Positions 1 to 9,402 are shown, counted from the first letter of the stretch. The stretch: DNA of 64,000 bases from Fragum whitleyi (GCA_948146395.1 OX411543.1:62942534-63006533); one strand, 5' to 3'. Made by a program: numbers and translations. Notes: generated from the letters alone by a model not told the origin.

Positions 1-275
1 CCTTGAAAGAAAAAAAAAAGAAAGGTTTATGAAATAAATCTTTCTTTTTGCATTATCATTAGCATATACAATGATAATATACATCACATAATTGATAATA
101 TCATAATTTGTTGAAACATTTCAGCACATCTAGCATGAAAATAAAAACAATTTTCATCAAAAGAATTGAAAAAGAGATATATATGCAAACATATATACAT
201 ACATATAAACAAAAAATAAAGTAAAATGGTACTGTTAAATTCAATTTTATATTAAAGATAAGACAATTCAAAATT
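1..275 (-). other. 3' noncoding tail of the retrotransposon
   Basis: AT-rich stretch downstream of the pol stop. I see no open frame, no copy of the LTR at 5258-5819 and no clear purine-rich polypurine tract on the minus strand, so the 3' LTR is presumably to the left of the window. This could equally be a long 3' untranslated region or an unrelated flank. Confidence 0.5.
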
Positions 276-3200
276 TTAGACTCTTGACAGAGCATCTGGT
301 ATAATATTGTCTTTTCCTTTAATGTGTCTTACATCAAGATCAAATTCTTGAAGTGACAAACTCCACCTCAATAATCTTTGGTTCTTACTCTTAAGTTTGT
401 GAAGAAAACTTAAGGGATTGTGGTCACTGAAAACAACTATAGGAGAAGTTGCAGATGTTAAATAAACTTCAAAATGTTGGATTGCCAAAATCAGAGCAAG
501 ACATTCTTTTTCAATGGTTGAGTAGTTTTTCTGATGTTTGTTTAATTTTTTAGAAAAATAACAAACGGGATGATCAATACCGTCATTGTCTTCTTGCAAA
601 AGAACAGCACCAATACCCACATCACTTGCATCAACAGCTAATTTGAAACATTTGTCAAAATCAGGTGCTAAAAGAACTGGTGTGCTCTTTAGTATGGCTT
701 TCAAGCGATCAAAGGCAACTTGACAGTTATCATTCCATTTGAACTTAACATTTTTCTTTAATAAATTTGTTAAAGGTTCAGCTATTATAGAAAAATTCTT
801 ACAAAACTTTCTATAGTAGCCAGCCATACCAAGAAATCGCATCAGTTGCTTTTTAGTAGCAGGCACAGGAAACTCAGAGATAGCATTGACCTTAGATTCT
901 AAAGGTTTAACCTGACCCTGTCCCACAAGATGTCCTAAAAAAGTAACAGTAGCATGACAAAATTCTGTTTTTCCCAGATTAACAGTCAATTTTGCATCAC
1001 TGAGACGGTCGAAGAATTGTTTGATTCTTTGAATATGGTCACTCCATGTGTCTGTGTAGATGATGACGTCGTCGATGTATGCGTCACAGCCATCTAAGCC
1101 AGCTATAACCATATTTACAAGCCGCTGAAACGTCGCAGGAGAATTTTTCATCCCAAACGGCATAACTTTGTACTGGTACAGACCAGTTGGAGTAGCAAAT
1201 GCTGATACTTCTTTAGCCCTATCAGTGAGCGAAACTTGCCAGAATCCTTTGAGAAGGTCAAATTTGGTGACATATTTAGAATTACCGACTTTGTCAATAC
1301 AGTCATCAATTCTTGGTATAGGAAAAGAGTCAGTTTTTGTCACAGAGTTCACTTTTCGATAGTCAGTACACATTCTGTATGTTCCATTTGGCTTTGGAAC
1401 TAATATACATGGTGAACTGTAATTACTTTGGCTGGGTTCAATAAAATCATTCTCCAATAAGTAATTCACTTCATCTTGAAGGGCTTTTTGTTTCACTGGA
1501 TTCATTCTATAAGGATGTTGTTTTATTGGTTGAGAACCTTCCACAATGACATCACGATATATTTTATCAGTTCTTGTGGGGATGTCAGGAAACAAATGTT
1601 TATATTCATTAATCAACTGTTTCAGCTCTTCTCGTTGAGATGGCTCCAAATGTGAAAGTTTGTCGTCAAGATTCTTTAGTATTTCAGAGTTCTCAAGTTT
1701 AGGTGGACCAGGAACAGATTTTTCACTAAAGTCTGAACTAACTTCTGATTCAATCACATTTGATTCTTGTGGGACAGTGTTTACAACTGTAATTGGTTTT
1801 GAAATAGAGCTATCTCTGTCAAAATACTTTTTTAACATATTCACATGACACATTTGTTTATTTTTACGCCTTCCGGGAGTATTGATGATATAATTCAAAT
1901 CACTTGTTTTCTTATCAATAGTATACGGGCCATAAAATCTTGCCTGTAAGGGTCGGCCAGGTATTGGCAAAAGAGCAAGGACTTTATCACCTGGTTCAAA
2001 TTTCCTATCAACACTATGCTTGTCATATCTTGCCTTCATTTTGCTCTGAGATGATTTAAGATTTGACCTAGCAACCTCACATGCCCTAGACAGTTTATTT
2101 CTGAAGTCAGAAACATACTGTAACAAGTTCAAGGGTGTTTCATCATCAGCAAGAAATTTCTCTTTTAAGAGTGTTAATGGCCCACGAACAGAATGACCAA
2201 AAACTAACTCAAAGGGGCTAAAGCCAAGAGATTCTTGAACAGATTCTCTGACTGCAAATAATAGCAAATGAATACCTTCATCCCAATTTTTCTCAGTATC
2301 AAAACAATATGACCTTATCATATTCTTTAGGGTCTGATGAAATCTTTCTAAAGCACCTTGACTTTCAGGGTGATAAGCAGATGACCGATATTGCTTGATA
2401 CCTAATTCATGCATAACCTGTTGGAATATGCCTGACATGAAGTTTGATCCTTGATCAGACTGAACTGATTTTGGAAGGCCAACAAAAGTAAAGAACTTGA
2501 CAAGAGCCTTAACGATTGACTTTGCCTTAATGTTTCTTAGAGGAATTGCTTCGGGGAAGCGAGTAGAAACACACATAATTGTCAACAAATATTCAGAACC
2601 TGACTTGGTTTTTGGTAAAGGACCAACGCAGTCTATTATTATTCGACTGAAAGGTTCATCAAAAGCTGGAATGGGTTGTAACCTTGCTTTTGGAATAACT
2701 TGGTTAGGTTTCCCTACCATTTGACAAGTGTGGCAACTTTTACAATATTTGGAAACGTCCGATTTAAGTCCAGGCCAAAAGAAATGAGTCATAATCTTGT
2801 GATAAGTCTTGTTTACACCTAAATGACCAGACATTGGACTTTCATGTGCTATACTAAGTATTTCATGGCGATATGACTTTGGAACAACAATTTGGTGATG
2901 AACAGCCCAATCGTCATCAGCTGGGACATCAAATGGTCGCCATTTTCTCATCAGAATACCATTCTTTTTATAGTAACAAACAGGATTCTGAGACATTTCT
3001 TTTTCGGGTAATGCCCTATCAATTAACTTTGAAATCTCAGGATCATTTTGCTGTTCCTGGATTAACTTTGACTTTGAATGCGTTTCATGACCTTGGTCAT
3101 TTGACCTTGGAGATGACTGACAAAATTTTGACGAGTCTGTCTGAGTATCAGGCAGACTAAGATTAAAAGACTTTTTAATCTCGTCATTGAAATATTGACC

Positions 3201-3962
3201 AACAAAAGTATCAGTTAAGTCAATATCATTTGAATTTTTCAAGGAAGCTTTTTTAGCCATACCCCGAGTTACTGCACATGAAGGGTACAAATCAGGTATT
3301 TCCTGCAAAATAGGATCATCTGTTTGACCTACATTAGGTGTGTCAGTTACAAGAGGATTAACAACAACCTTATCTCCAGCTAAGTCATTGCCTAGCAATA
3401 AATGTACACCTTTAAATGGTAAAGAATGTTTAACACCAACAACCACAGAACCAGTAACCAAATCCGAGGACAAATTAACCTTATGAAGAGGAACATTAAT
3501 AACACCACACTCTACACCCTGAATAAGGACACTAGTACCAGACGAAGTCTTCTCAGAAAAAGGCAGAACATCTGCTAAAATAAGAGATTGAGAAGCTCCT
3601 GTGTCTCTTAAAATTTTAATAGGGGTAGGTGGGCACATATCACCTGAAAGTGATACAAAACCATCCAACATGAACGGTTCAAAAATCTCCATACAGGAAT
3701 CAGAATTTGGTTCTGCCTTAACAATTGAATTTAACTCAAAAGAAGGCTGTGATTTAGGCTGAAGGCTGGTGAGCCCTGTAGGTTTGGCTGCACTCAGTTC
3801 CTTCTTCCTTTTTAATCTAAAACATTCTGAAATAAGGTGACCTGGTTTTTTACAAAAAGTACAATGTACTCGAGATAAGGGATTTTGAACATTGGTTTCA
3901 CCAGTAGACTTTGGTTTAGGTGAATTCGATTGACTAGATATGCTAGATGAATCACCAGACAT
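276..3962 (-). CDS. pol: Pol polyprotein: zinc knuckle, protease, integrase, reverse transcriptase, RNase H
   Basis: Open frame of 1228 codons. Domains in order: CCHC knuckle (C34, C37, H42, C47); aspartic protease (DTGAS at 120-124, LLLGND near 188-193); integrase zinc region (H373, H380, C410, C413) and DDE core (D444, D503, E539, the last two 35 residues apart); GPY/F-type module (GPY at 678-680); reverse transcriptase (first Asp in KFDLLKGF near 902, YIDD at 962-965); RNase H (D1111, E1153, D1180), ending a few residues after a DALSRV motif. Integrase preceding RT defines the Gmr1-type layout. The ATG at 3962 is two codons after the gag stop in the same frame, so pol could be made by stop read-through or re-initiation. 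No internal stop is present, which suggests a fairly young insertion. Confidence 0.93.
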   Translation of the reverse strand: MSGDSSSISSQSNSPKPKSTGETNVQNPLSRVHCTFCKKPGHLISECFRLKRKKELSAAKPTGLTSLQPKSQPSFELNSIVKAEPNSDSCMEIFEPFMLDGFVSLSGDMCPPTPIKILRDTGASQSLILADVLPFSEKTSSGTSVLIQGVECGVINVPLHKVNLSSDLVTGSVVVGVKHSLPFKGVHLLLGNDLAGDKVVVNPLVTDTPNVGQTDDPILQEIPDLYPSCAVTRGMAKKASLKNSNDIDLTDTFVGQYFNDEIKKSFNLSLPDTQTDSSKFCQSSPRSNDQGHETHSKSKLIQEQQNDPEISKLIDRALPEKEMSQNPVCYYKKNGILMRKWRPFDVPADDDWAVHHQIVVPKSYRHEILSIAHESPMSGHLGVNKTYHKIMTHFFWPGLKSDVSKYCKSCHTCQMVGKPNQVIPKARLQPIPAFDEPFSRIIIDCVGPLPKTKSGSEYLLTIMCVSTRFPEAIPLRNIKAKSIVKALVKFFTFVGLPKSVQSDQGSNFMSGIFQQVMHELGIKQYRSSAYHPESQGALERFHQTLKNMIRSYCFDTEKNWDEGIHLLLFAVRESVQESLGFSPFELVFGHSVRGPLTLLKEKFLADDETPLNLLQYVSDFRNKLSRACEVARSNLKSSQSKMKARYDKHSVDRKFEPGDKVLALLPIPGRPLQARFYGPYTIDKKTSDLNYIINTPGRRKNKQMCHVNMLKKYFDRDSSISKPITVVNTVPQESNVIESEVSSDFSEKSVPGPPKLENSEILKNLDDKLSHLEPSQREELKQLINEYKHLFPDIPTRTDKIYRDVIVEGSQPIKQHPYRMNPVKQKALQDEVNYLLENDFIEPSQSNYSSPCILVPKPNGTYRMCTDYRKVNSVTKTDSFPIPRIDDCIDKVGNSKYVTKFDLLKGFWQVSLTDRAKEVSAFATPTGLYQYKVMPFGMKNSPATFQRLVNMVIAGLDGCDAYIDDVIIYTDTWSDHIQRIKQFFDRLSDAKLTVNLGKTEFCHATVTFLGHLVGQGQVKPLESKVNAISEFPVPATKKQLMRFLGMAGYYRKFCKNFSIIAEPLTNLLKKNVKFKWNDNCQVAFDRLKAILKSTPVLLAPDFDKCFKLAVDASDVGIGAVLLQEDNDGIDHPVCYFSKKLNKHQKNYSTIEKECLALILAIQHFEVYLTSATSPIVVFSDHNPLSFLHKLKSKNQRLLRWSLSLQEFDLDVRHIKGKDNIIPDALSRV

Positions 3963-3965
3963 AGA

Positions 3966-4730
3966 TTAATTTTGGGGATGTGAGGAAGCAGGTTTTGCTT
4001 TATTAACAAAGGAATTTTTGTGTGTAAGGTAGTAATCATCAGCTAAGCGAGCTGCTTCATGTATAGTTTCAACATTTTTTTCATCTAAATGTGACTTAAT
4101 GTCAGATTGAATGCAATTTTTGAATTGTTCAATTAATATAAGTTGTCTAAGATTATCATAATTTTGGTCTATTTTCTTAGAATAGCACCACCTGTCAAAT
4201 AATTTTTCTTCGTTTCTTGCAAATTCAACGTGAGTCTGGCCAGATTCTTTTCTACAACTTCGAAATTGTTGTCTGTATGCTTCTGGAACCAGCTCATAAC
4301 CTTTGAGAATGAGTTCTTTTACAATATCATAATCATTGCTTTGTTCTGTTCTAAGTTGCGAATAAATATTGCGAGCTTTTCCTACTAAGACACTTTGGAG
4401 AAGTAAGGTCCATTGCTCCTTTGGCCATTTCAAGTTATTTGCAACTTTTTCAAAATGTTCGAAATATGTATCAACTTCATTTTCTTGAAATTGAGGGACA
4501 AGCCTAAAATGTTTTGTTACATCAAAGTGGTCATTATACATATATCTGGGCTGATTTGCTCTATCTTGAATTTCTAATTCTTTTAATCGTAATTGAAATT
4601 CTCGTTCTTTTTCTCGTTCTCTCTCTGCTCTTTCTTCTCTTTCCCTCTCTCTTTCTATTTCTTGTTCTCTTTCTTCTTTCTCGTTCTTCCTTTTCTCTTT
4701 GAAATTGCCTTTCTCTTTCTTTTTCTTCAA
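3966..4730 (-). CDS. gag: Gag, 3' part (capsid-like region)
   Basis: 254-codon frame, Glu/Arg-rich for the first ~60 residues, then a globular region from about residue 65. Motifs include FRLVPQF, LKWPKEQW, AYRQQFR and VEFARNEEKLFDRW. This pattern resembles retroviral/gypsy capsid and the vertebrate SCAN domain, which is known to derive from a Gmr1-like gag. The frame ends with TAA at 3966-3968. One codon later the pol ATG follows in the same frame, so the CCHC knuckle lies on the pol side of the stop. The N-terminal half of gag is in another frame (see 4561-5058). The ATG at 4730 is only the first Met of the open stretch and is unlikely to be a real start. Confidence 0.82.
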   Translation of the reverse strand: MKKKKEKGNFKEKRKNEKEEREQEIEREREREERAEREREKEREFQLRLKELEIQDRANQPRYMYNDHFDVTKHFRLVPQFQENEVDTYFEHFEKVANNLKWPKEQWTLLLQSVLVGKARNIYSQLRTEQSNDYDIVKELILKGYELVPEAYRQQFRSCRKESGQTHVEFARNEEKLFDRWCYSKKIDQNYDNLRQLILIEQFKNCIQSDIKSHLDEKNVETIHEAARLADDYYLTHKNSFVNKAKPASSHPQN

Positions 4731-5058
4731 TTTCTAATTGTTTTTCTTGTAATTTTCTCTCTTCTCTCTCTCTTTCTATTTCCAATTCCTTCTCCCTTTG
4801 TTGAAGTTTTAACAGTTCAAGCTCTCTTGAGCTTGAAACTGATGGAACATCAACAATGAGAGACAGAGCCTTTTCATCAAAAATGTCCTCATCAACAAAA
4901 TATTGAACCAAAATATTCTTAATTTCATGCTTTCGCAATGAGGACTTGACTTCTTTTAATTCATAATGCTTGGCAAGATTGAGCAAATCAGGCTTTTTAC
5001 CCAAATTCAATAACTCCACGGAAGGTTCGTGCGTAAATTTTTCTAAGTCAAAAGACAT
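4561..5058 (-). CDS. gag: Gag, 5' part, frameshifted
   Basis: Starts with MSFDLEKFTHEPSVELLNLG at 5058, about 180 bases inside the PBS, and continues into a Glu/Arg coiled-coil stretch. From roughly 4690 the translation turns into an Arg/Lys/Thr-rich shadow, while the Glu/Arg pattern continues in the frame of the downstream part. That implies a net gain of one base in the low-complexity region near 4680-4700. The start is chosen because it is the first ATG after the PBS. A replication-slippage lesion or an assembly error in this purine-rich tract is likelier than programmed frameshifting. Confidence 0.75.
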   Translation of the reverse strand: MSFDLEKFTHEPSVELLNLGKKPDLLNLAKHYELKEVKSSLRKHEIKNILVQYFVDEDIFDEKALSLIVDVPSVSSSRELELLKLQQREKELEIEREREERKLQEKQLEIEEKERERQFQREKEERERRKRTRNRKREGKRRKSRERTRKRTRISITIKRIRNSR

Positions 5059-5237
5059 GGTAGCTTGTTGCTGTATTCAAATAAGAATGTAAGATTTCGA
5101 TAAATAATAGTAAAAGTGCACTCTAGATTTATCAAAATTGAAATATGAAATTAATTTCTTAAATAATTTTGAACAGCAGATTTAAATGAAGAATTTGTTT
5201 GATTTGTTTTGTTTTGTATGTTTGTCTGATATTCGTA

Positions 5238-5255
5238 TCTCGAGACAAGCCCCCA
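5238..5255 (-). other. Primer binding site, tRNA-Pro type
   Basis: On the minus strand it begins TGGGGGCTTGTC, two bases inside the LTR edge. The first eight bases equal the retroviral tRNA-Pro PBS and the rest agrees partly. Its place between LTR and gag is right. The primer identity is inferred and depends on the host tRNA-Pro 3' end. Confidence 0.7.
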
Positions 5256-5317
5256 AATGTTACGTGCCAATGTAACACGAACAAAGAAGCCAGCAACAAA
5301 CTTTACAATTAACAATA

Positions 5318-5323
5318 TTTATT
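5318..5323 (-). terminator. LTR polyadenylation signal
   Basis: AATAAA on the minus strand, about 60 bases before the LTR inner edge. In this 5' LTR it lies on the same strand as the host gene EPHX4-like, so it could also prematurely end host transcripts. Confidence 0.45.
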
Positions 5324-5595
5324 GACAATAATTACAGAATTATTGACAATATGAAACTAATACAAAAACAAATTACAATACCTTGAATGTTTAATCCTAG
5401 AGTTTTAATTTTAGATCCAATTTATTTAAGTTCCTGGTCCACAAATAATAAGTCCAATAATATCTGAATTTAAAATTAAACACGCTTTCAAACACACTTT
5501 TAAGATAACAAGAAATCCCCTTTTAGTTTAACACAGTACTACTAAATGAAACCATAAGTCTAAATCAAGTGAACCAAGAATGCTGTAGGAACCCC

Positions 5596-5603
5596 TTTAT
5601 ATA
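5596..5603 (-). promoter_or_regulatory. TATA box in the LTR U3
   Basis: Minus-strand TATATAAA followed by GGGG, in the middle of the LTR and upstream of the predicted R region. It would drive the retroelement transcript toward gag. Confidence 0.5.
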
Positions 5604-5819
5604 ATACTATAGAACAATCTGGAATAGTATAGAACATAAGAATACTCTAGAGTCTGAATCACCTTCCAAAAGGCCTTTCTAGAAAGATCTAAAATCTTCT
5701 ACATCTATTACCTTAAAGTGTCAAGAGATATTGGAAAATCCCCAGACTAATTCTAAAAATAGACATGGTAAATACCATTAGGTTTATTTATAGATTATAC
5801 ATAACACAAGTGATCAACA

Positions 5820-6120
5820 ATTTAAATGATTATTTTTAACCATGTGTAGTTGAAGGCCTGTGTCTATACCATTGTCAGTGTATTAAATATAGCTATCCAG
5901 GCATATAAATATAAATGAAATCATGCAAAGCATTACCACACTGTGGTACAATATACAATACATTTGGAACAGCCCAACTTGCATATTGGAACTTGTATAC
6001 TTGTATTACAACAAAATCACATTGTCATAAGTTATCTGTATTTCTCTGGTTTACGATTTATACAAAAAACAGTTTAGTATGAAATTCTTGTTCAAGCAGT
6101 ACTAAAAAATACCATCTTAC
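5820..6120. other. Intron-3 sequence of EPHX4-like gene
   Basis: AT-rich sequence between the LTR and the donor of exon 3. I see no coding or RNA feature. Confidence 0.5.
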
Positions 6121-6233
6121 CGAGTGCATTAATCAAATGTTTCAGATCTTCTGCTACTTTATCTAGCCTATAATTACTAACACCAGACGGCTTGCTCGAG
6201 TTGCCATAACCCCTCAAATCTATTGCAACAACT
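6121..6233 (-). CDS. EPHX4: EPHX4-like epoxide hydrolase, coding exon 3
   Basis: 113-base exon bounded by TTTATTTCAG (acceptor, CAG at 6234-6236) and CG|GTAAG (donor). It completes an Arg codon from exon 2 and encodes VVAIDLRGYGNSSKPSG and then YRLDKVAEDLKHLINALG, the strand-4/helix segment of epoxide-hydrolase type alpha/beta hydrolases (vertebrate EPHX4: RVVALDLRGYG). It ends in phase 1. The following exon should carry the GHDWGG nucleophile elbow but is beyond the left edge; the retrotransposon lies between. A MITE starts eight bases beyond the acceptor. Confidence 0.9.
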
Positions 6234-6244
6234 CTGAAATAAAA

Positions 6245-6470
6245 TGAGCCTGTGCATGACATTTCCAATAATTTCAAATGTGCGCAAGCAAAGGTTCTGG
6301 CCAGCCTGTGCATCTGCACAGACTGACCAGAGTCTTCACTTTTGCGTTTTGTAGAAAGATAAGGTCCAAAGTGGCTTTAGAAAGTCAAACAAACATCTAG
6401 TTATACTACAAGGCAGTTAATTTTGGCCCTTCACACACGTCAAATTGTTGGAAATGTCACACACAGGCTC
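6245..6470. repeat. MITE family B, copy 1
   Basis: About 225-bp foldback with imperfect terminal inverted repeats GAGCCTGTGCATGACATTTC at the left and its complement, ending GGCTC, at the right. Other copies are at 21827-22064 and 63744-63975. It lies directly upstream (minus sense) of the exon 3 acceptor. Confidence 0.7.
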
Positions 6471-6614
6471 AAATTTAATACAAGAAAAAGAATGAAAAAA
6501 AATCCCCAAACATAACAACCTTCACTAAGCAAAGTAAATTTTGATTTTTACTAAGGGTGACCTTTGTATTAACCATTTTGCTAACTTTAGTCTGACATTT
6601 GACAAAAGTCATTT

Positions 6615-6815
6615 TCACAAGTGTCAATTTGTTTCTCAAATATGGGACAATGAGAAGTAGTACACCTAAGTGGGATAATCAACTGGTGGCTAGGATAATA
6701 TGTTGTGGTTGTGTTGATGTGAGAAACAGCAGGAAGCCATGGGTAGGTGCAAAAGTTGTGGCAATAGAACTGAAAGTGGCATAAAACCTCTACCAATCAT
6801 TCAAGACTATGTCAT
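6615..6815 (+). repeat. SINE-related repeat (family T)
   Basis: Contains AACTGGTGGCTAGGATAATA and GAAACAGCAGGAAGCCATGG, resembling the body of the tRNA-derived SINE at 11906-12180 and matching a reverse copy at 54318-54790. Family assignment is by eye. Confidence 0.45.
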
Positions 6816-7039
6816 TACCCCCTTCCCAGATAAAAAGTTTCACATAACTCTATTTAGCTGAAGAACAAGCTTGCCATGGTCTTTATTTTCCTAAATTTTC
6901 CACTGTTTTCTACCTACAAACATAATTATTTAAATTTTCAGCTACTTCACCCTTGTCATGCCCTTGTCATTCATATGGTGGGAGGTAAAGACAAAAATTA
7001 GCCTGCAAATAAGTGCAGACTTAGTTTTACCACCTATTT

Positions 7040-7378
7040 TTAGCTGCACTGGCCAAAGGCCAATGGGGCTATTGTCATGGTGCTATGTCTGCATTGTGTC
7101 TGACTATCTGTCCATGCATCTGGTTTTTCTTTTGAAACTTTTTCCTTGAAAAATCTTTTCCCCAGAAACTACTTGAGGAATTTCAACCAAACTTCACAGG
7201 AATGATCCTTAGGTGACCCTCTTCAAGTTGTTCAAACATTTTTGAGCCATTGAAAAAAAGGCTTTAATGGGCATGGCTAATTTCTACATGTATATGGTAA
7301 TACATGACTTTCCTCAAAAACTGGATATCAACCAAAATTCACTTAAATGAACCTTGAGTGACCCTTTATCAGTCTACA
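7040..7378 (+). repeat. Pearl-like family 1, 5'-end fragment
   Basis: Begins AGCTGCACTGGCCAAAGGCC and shares the ordered blocks of the full copies at 15428 and 18199 (TTCAACCAAACTTCACAGG, GGGCATGGCTAATTTC). It is cut off at 7378 where family 2 starts. Confidence 0.65.
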
Positions 7379-8022
7379 AACAAGAGGCCCAAGAGGGCCA
7401 GTATCACTCCACTGGCTTTTAACATCTCCAGACCGTCATTAAACAAAGCTTACTTAGACTGAAAACAATAAATACATTGAAGTCTTTTTAGAACTGTTGT
7501 GTAATGATTTACTGGGTCTTGTACACATGGCACCAAAATACTCAATCATCATTAACTTGCCTACCCTTTACCCATCTTATTACCAACAAATGGTGATTGT
7601 AATAAGTAGAACATTCTCAACACTTTTTTAGGAAGGGGTCATTCATTGCAAGATTCAATGATAATTGCCCAATTAATAGGGAGGAGAAGCTTTTTTTTTT
7701 TTAAATTTCAAAGTGAAAATCAGCCTCTCGCTGCCACGCCCACATTTATTGGCCCATCAAAAAGTCTTGAGCAATTAAAGTGAAGGTGCATCTAAGGAAT
7801 ATAAATGCCTAGTTTCATTGAAATTACCCAAAGTGAGAGGGAAAGATAAGATTTTTTTTTTAAAGATTTTAAAGTGAATATAAGCCCTGCCCTGCCACAC
7901 CCATATTTGAAGTCAATCAAAATATCTGGCAATTCAAGTTGACCAAAGGAACATCCATACCAAGTTTCATTGAATTCAACCAAATGAATTGGTAATAAAG
8001 TTCTTGAAGATTTTAAAGAGAA

Positions 8023-9402
8023 AACAAGCAAATTCGTTGAATTGATATCCCCCGCCAAACATATTTTCATTGTCAATGGAGTTAATATCAAACTTGGTAC
8101 AGATTATCTTTTATCTACATCAACCTATATATTTCAAGAAATAGTGCGGAAACGAATATCACTCTGTATGTTTATGGCTTAAACAGTCAGGGGCAGTAAC
8201 TCTAAATTTGGCGATCAAATCGGGTAACTCCGACGATATGCGCATGTCCTCTTTGTAGTGAAGCTGTGTGCCAAGTTTAATTGAAATCTGGTCTATAGTT
8301 TTCAAGAAATAGCGCGGAAACGAATATCACTCTGTATGTATATGGCTTATACAGTCAGGGGCAGTAACTCTAAATTCGGCGATCGAACTAGGTAACTCCG
8401 ACGATATGCGCATGTCCTCTTTGTAGTGAAGCTGTGTGCCAAATTTCATTAAAATCCAGTCTACAGTTTTCAAGAAATGGCGCAGAACGAATATCACTAT
8501 GTTTGTAGGTGGCTTAAACAGTCAGGGGCAGTAACTCAAAATTTGACGGTCAAACTGAGTAACCTTGACGATATGTGCATGTCCTCTTTGTAGTGAAGCT
8601 GTGTGCCAAGTTTGATTGAAATCCGGTCTATAGTTTTCAAGAAATAGCGCGGAAACGAATATCACTCTGTATGTATATGGCTTAAACAGTCAGGGGCAGT
8701 AACTCTAAATTCGACGGTCTAACCGGGTAACCCCGAGGATATGCGCATGTCCTCATTGTAGTGAAGCTGTGTGCCAAGTTTAATTGAAATCCGGTCTATA
8801 ATTTTTAAGAAATAGCGCGGAAACGAATATCACTCTGTATGTATATGGCTTAAACAGTCAGGGGCAGTAACTCTAAATTCAACGGTGGAACCTGGTTTCC
8901 CTGACAATATACACATGTCCTCTTTGTAGTGAAGCTGTGTGCCAAGTTTCATTGAAATCCGGTCCATAGTTTTCAAGAAATAGCGCGGAATGAAAATCAC
9001 TCTGTATGTATATGGCTTAAATAGTCAGGGGCAGTTACTCTAAATTCGATGGTCGAACCAGGTAACCCCTACAATATGCGCATGTCCTCATTATAGTAAA
9101 GCTGTGTGCCAAGTTTCATTAAAATCCGGTCTACAGTTTTCAAGAAATAGTGCGGAAACGAATATCACTATGTATGTATATGGCTTAATCAGTCAGGGGC
9201 AGTAACTCTAATTCGACGGTCGAACCGGGTAACCCCGATGATATGCGCATGTCCTCATTGTAGTGAAGCTGTGTGCCAAGTTTCATTGAAATACAGTCTA
9301 TAGTTTTCAAGAAATAGCGCGAAAACGAATGTCAGACAGACGGACGGAAGGACATGGCAAAAACAATATCCCCCCCCCCGATGAATGTATTGGCGGGGGA
9401 TA
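8023..9402 (+). mobile_element. Pearl-like family 3 element with 168-bp tandem core
   Basis: Head AACAAGC plus hairpin (AATTC, GTT, GAATT at 8031-8043), then TATCCCCCGCC. The core is seven tandem units whose AGTCAGGGGCAG blocks start at 8185, 8353, 8520, 8688, 8856, 9023 and 9191 (period 167-168). The tail is GACAGACGGACGG, then a C-run and TTGGCGGGGGATA, complementary to the head. A reverse copy is at 24190-25042. Confidence 0.75.

Larger units (their letters stand above)
1..5819 (-). mobile_element. Ty3/gypsy (Gmr1-type) LTR retrotransposon, 3' end outside window
   Basis: On the minus strand the order is LTR, primer binding site, gag, pol, then an AT-rich 3' tail that runs off the left edge. 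Seen directly: an LTR with TATA box and AATAAA, an 18-bp Pro-type PBS two bases inside the LTR, a gag with a capsid-like region, and a 1228-codon pol. Pol has integrase upstream of reverse transcriptase, the order described for Gmr1-like elements and otherwise typical of Ty1/copia, while the individual domains look like Ty3/gypsy. The gag is broken by one frameshift, so this copy is probably non-autonomous, but pol is fully open. It lies downstream of EPHX4-like exon 3 on the same strand, probably in intron 3. The 3' LTR and target duplication cannot be checked here. Confidence 0.9.
5258..5819 (-). repeat. 5' LTR of the gypsy element
   Basis: The inner edge (5258) starts TGTTACGTGCC on plus, i.e. 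the LTR ends ...GTAACA on minus. The proposed outer edge at 5819 gives TGTTGATC on minus, so the ends form TGTT...AACA. Inside, in the right order on the minus strand, are TATATAAA (5596-5603) and AATAAA (5318-5323). The outer boundary is a best guess because the second LTR is not in the window. Confidence 0.65.

Noticed and set aside
1..275. 3' LTR of the retrotransposon inside the window
   Set aside because: No match to the 5' LTR start or end could be found in these bases.
1168..3160. Several plus-strand frames over the pol gene
   Set aside because: Antisense shadows of the 1228-codon pol frame.
8185..9345. Possible CRISPR array (regular repeats)
   Set aside because: Units of 168 bp are contiguous with no unique spacers, in eukaryotic DNA with spliced genes.
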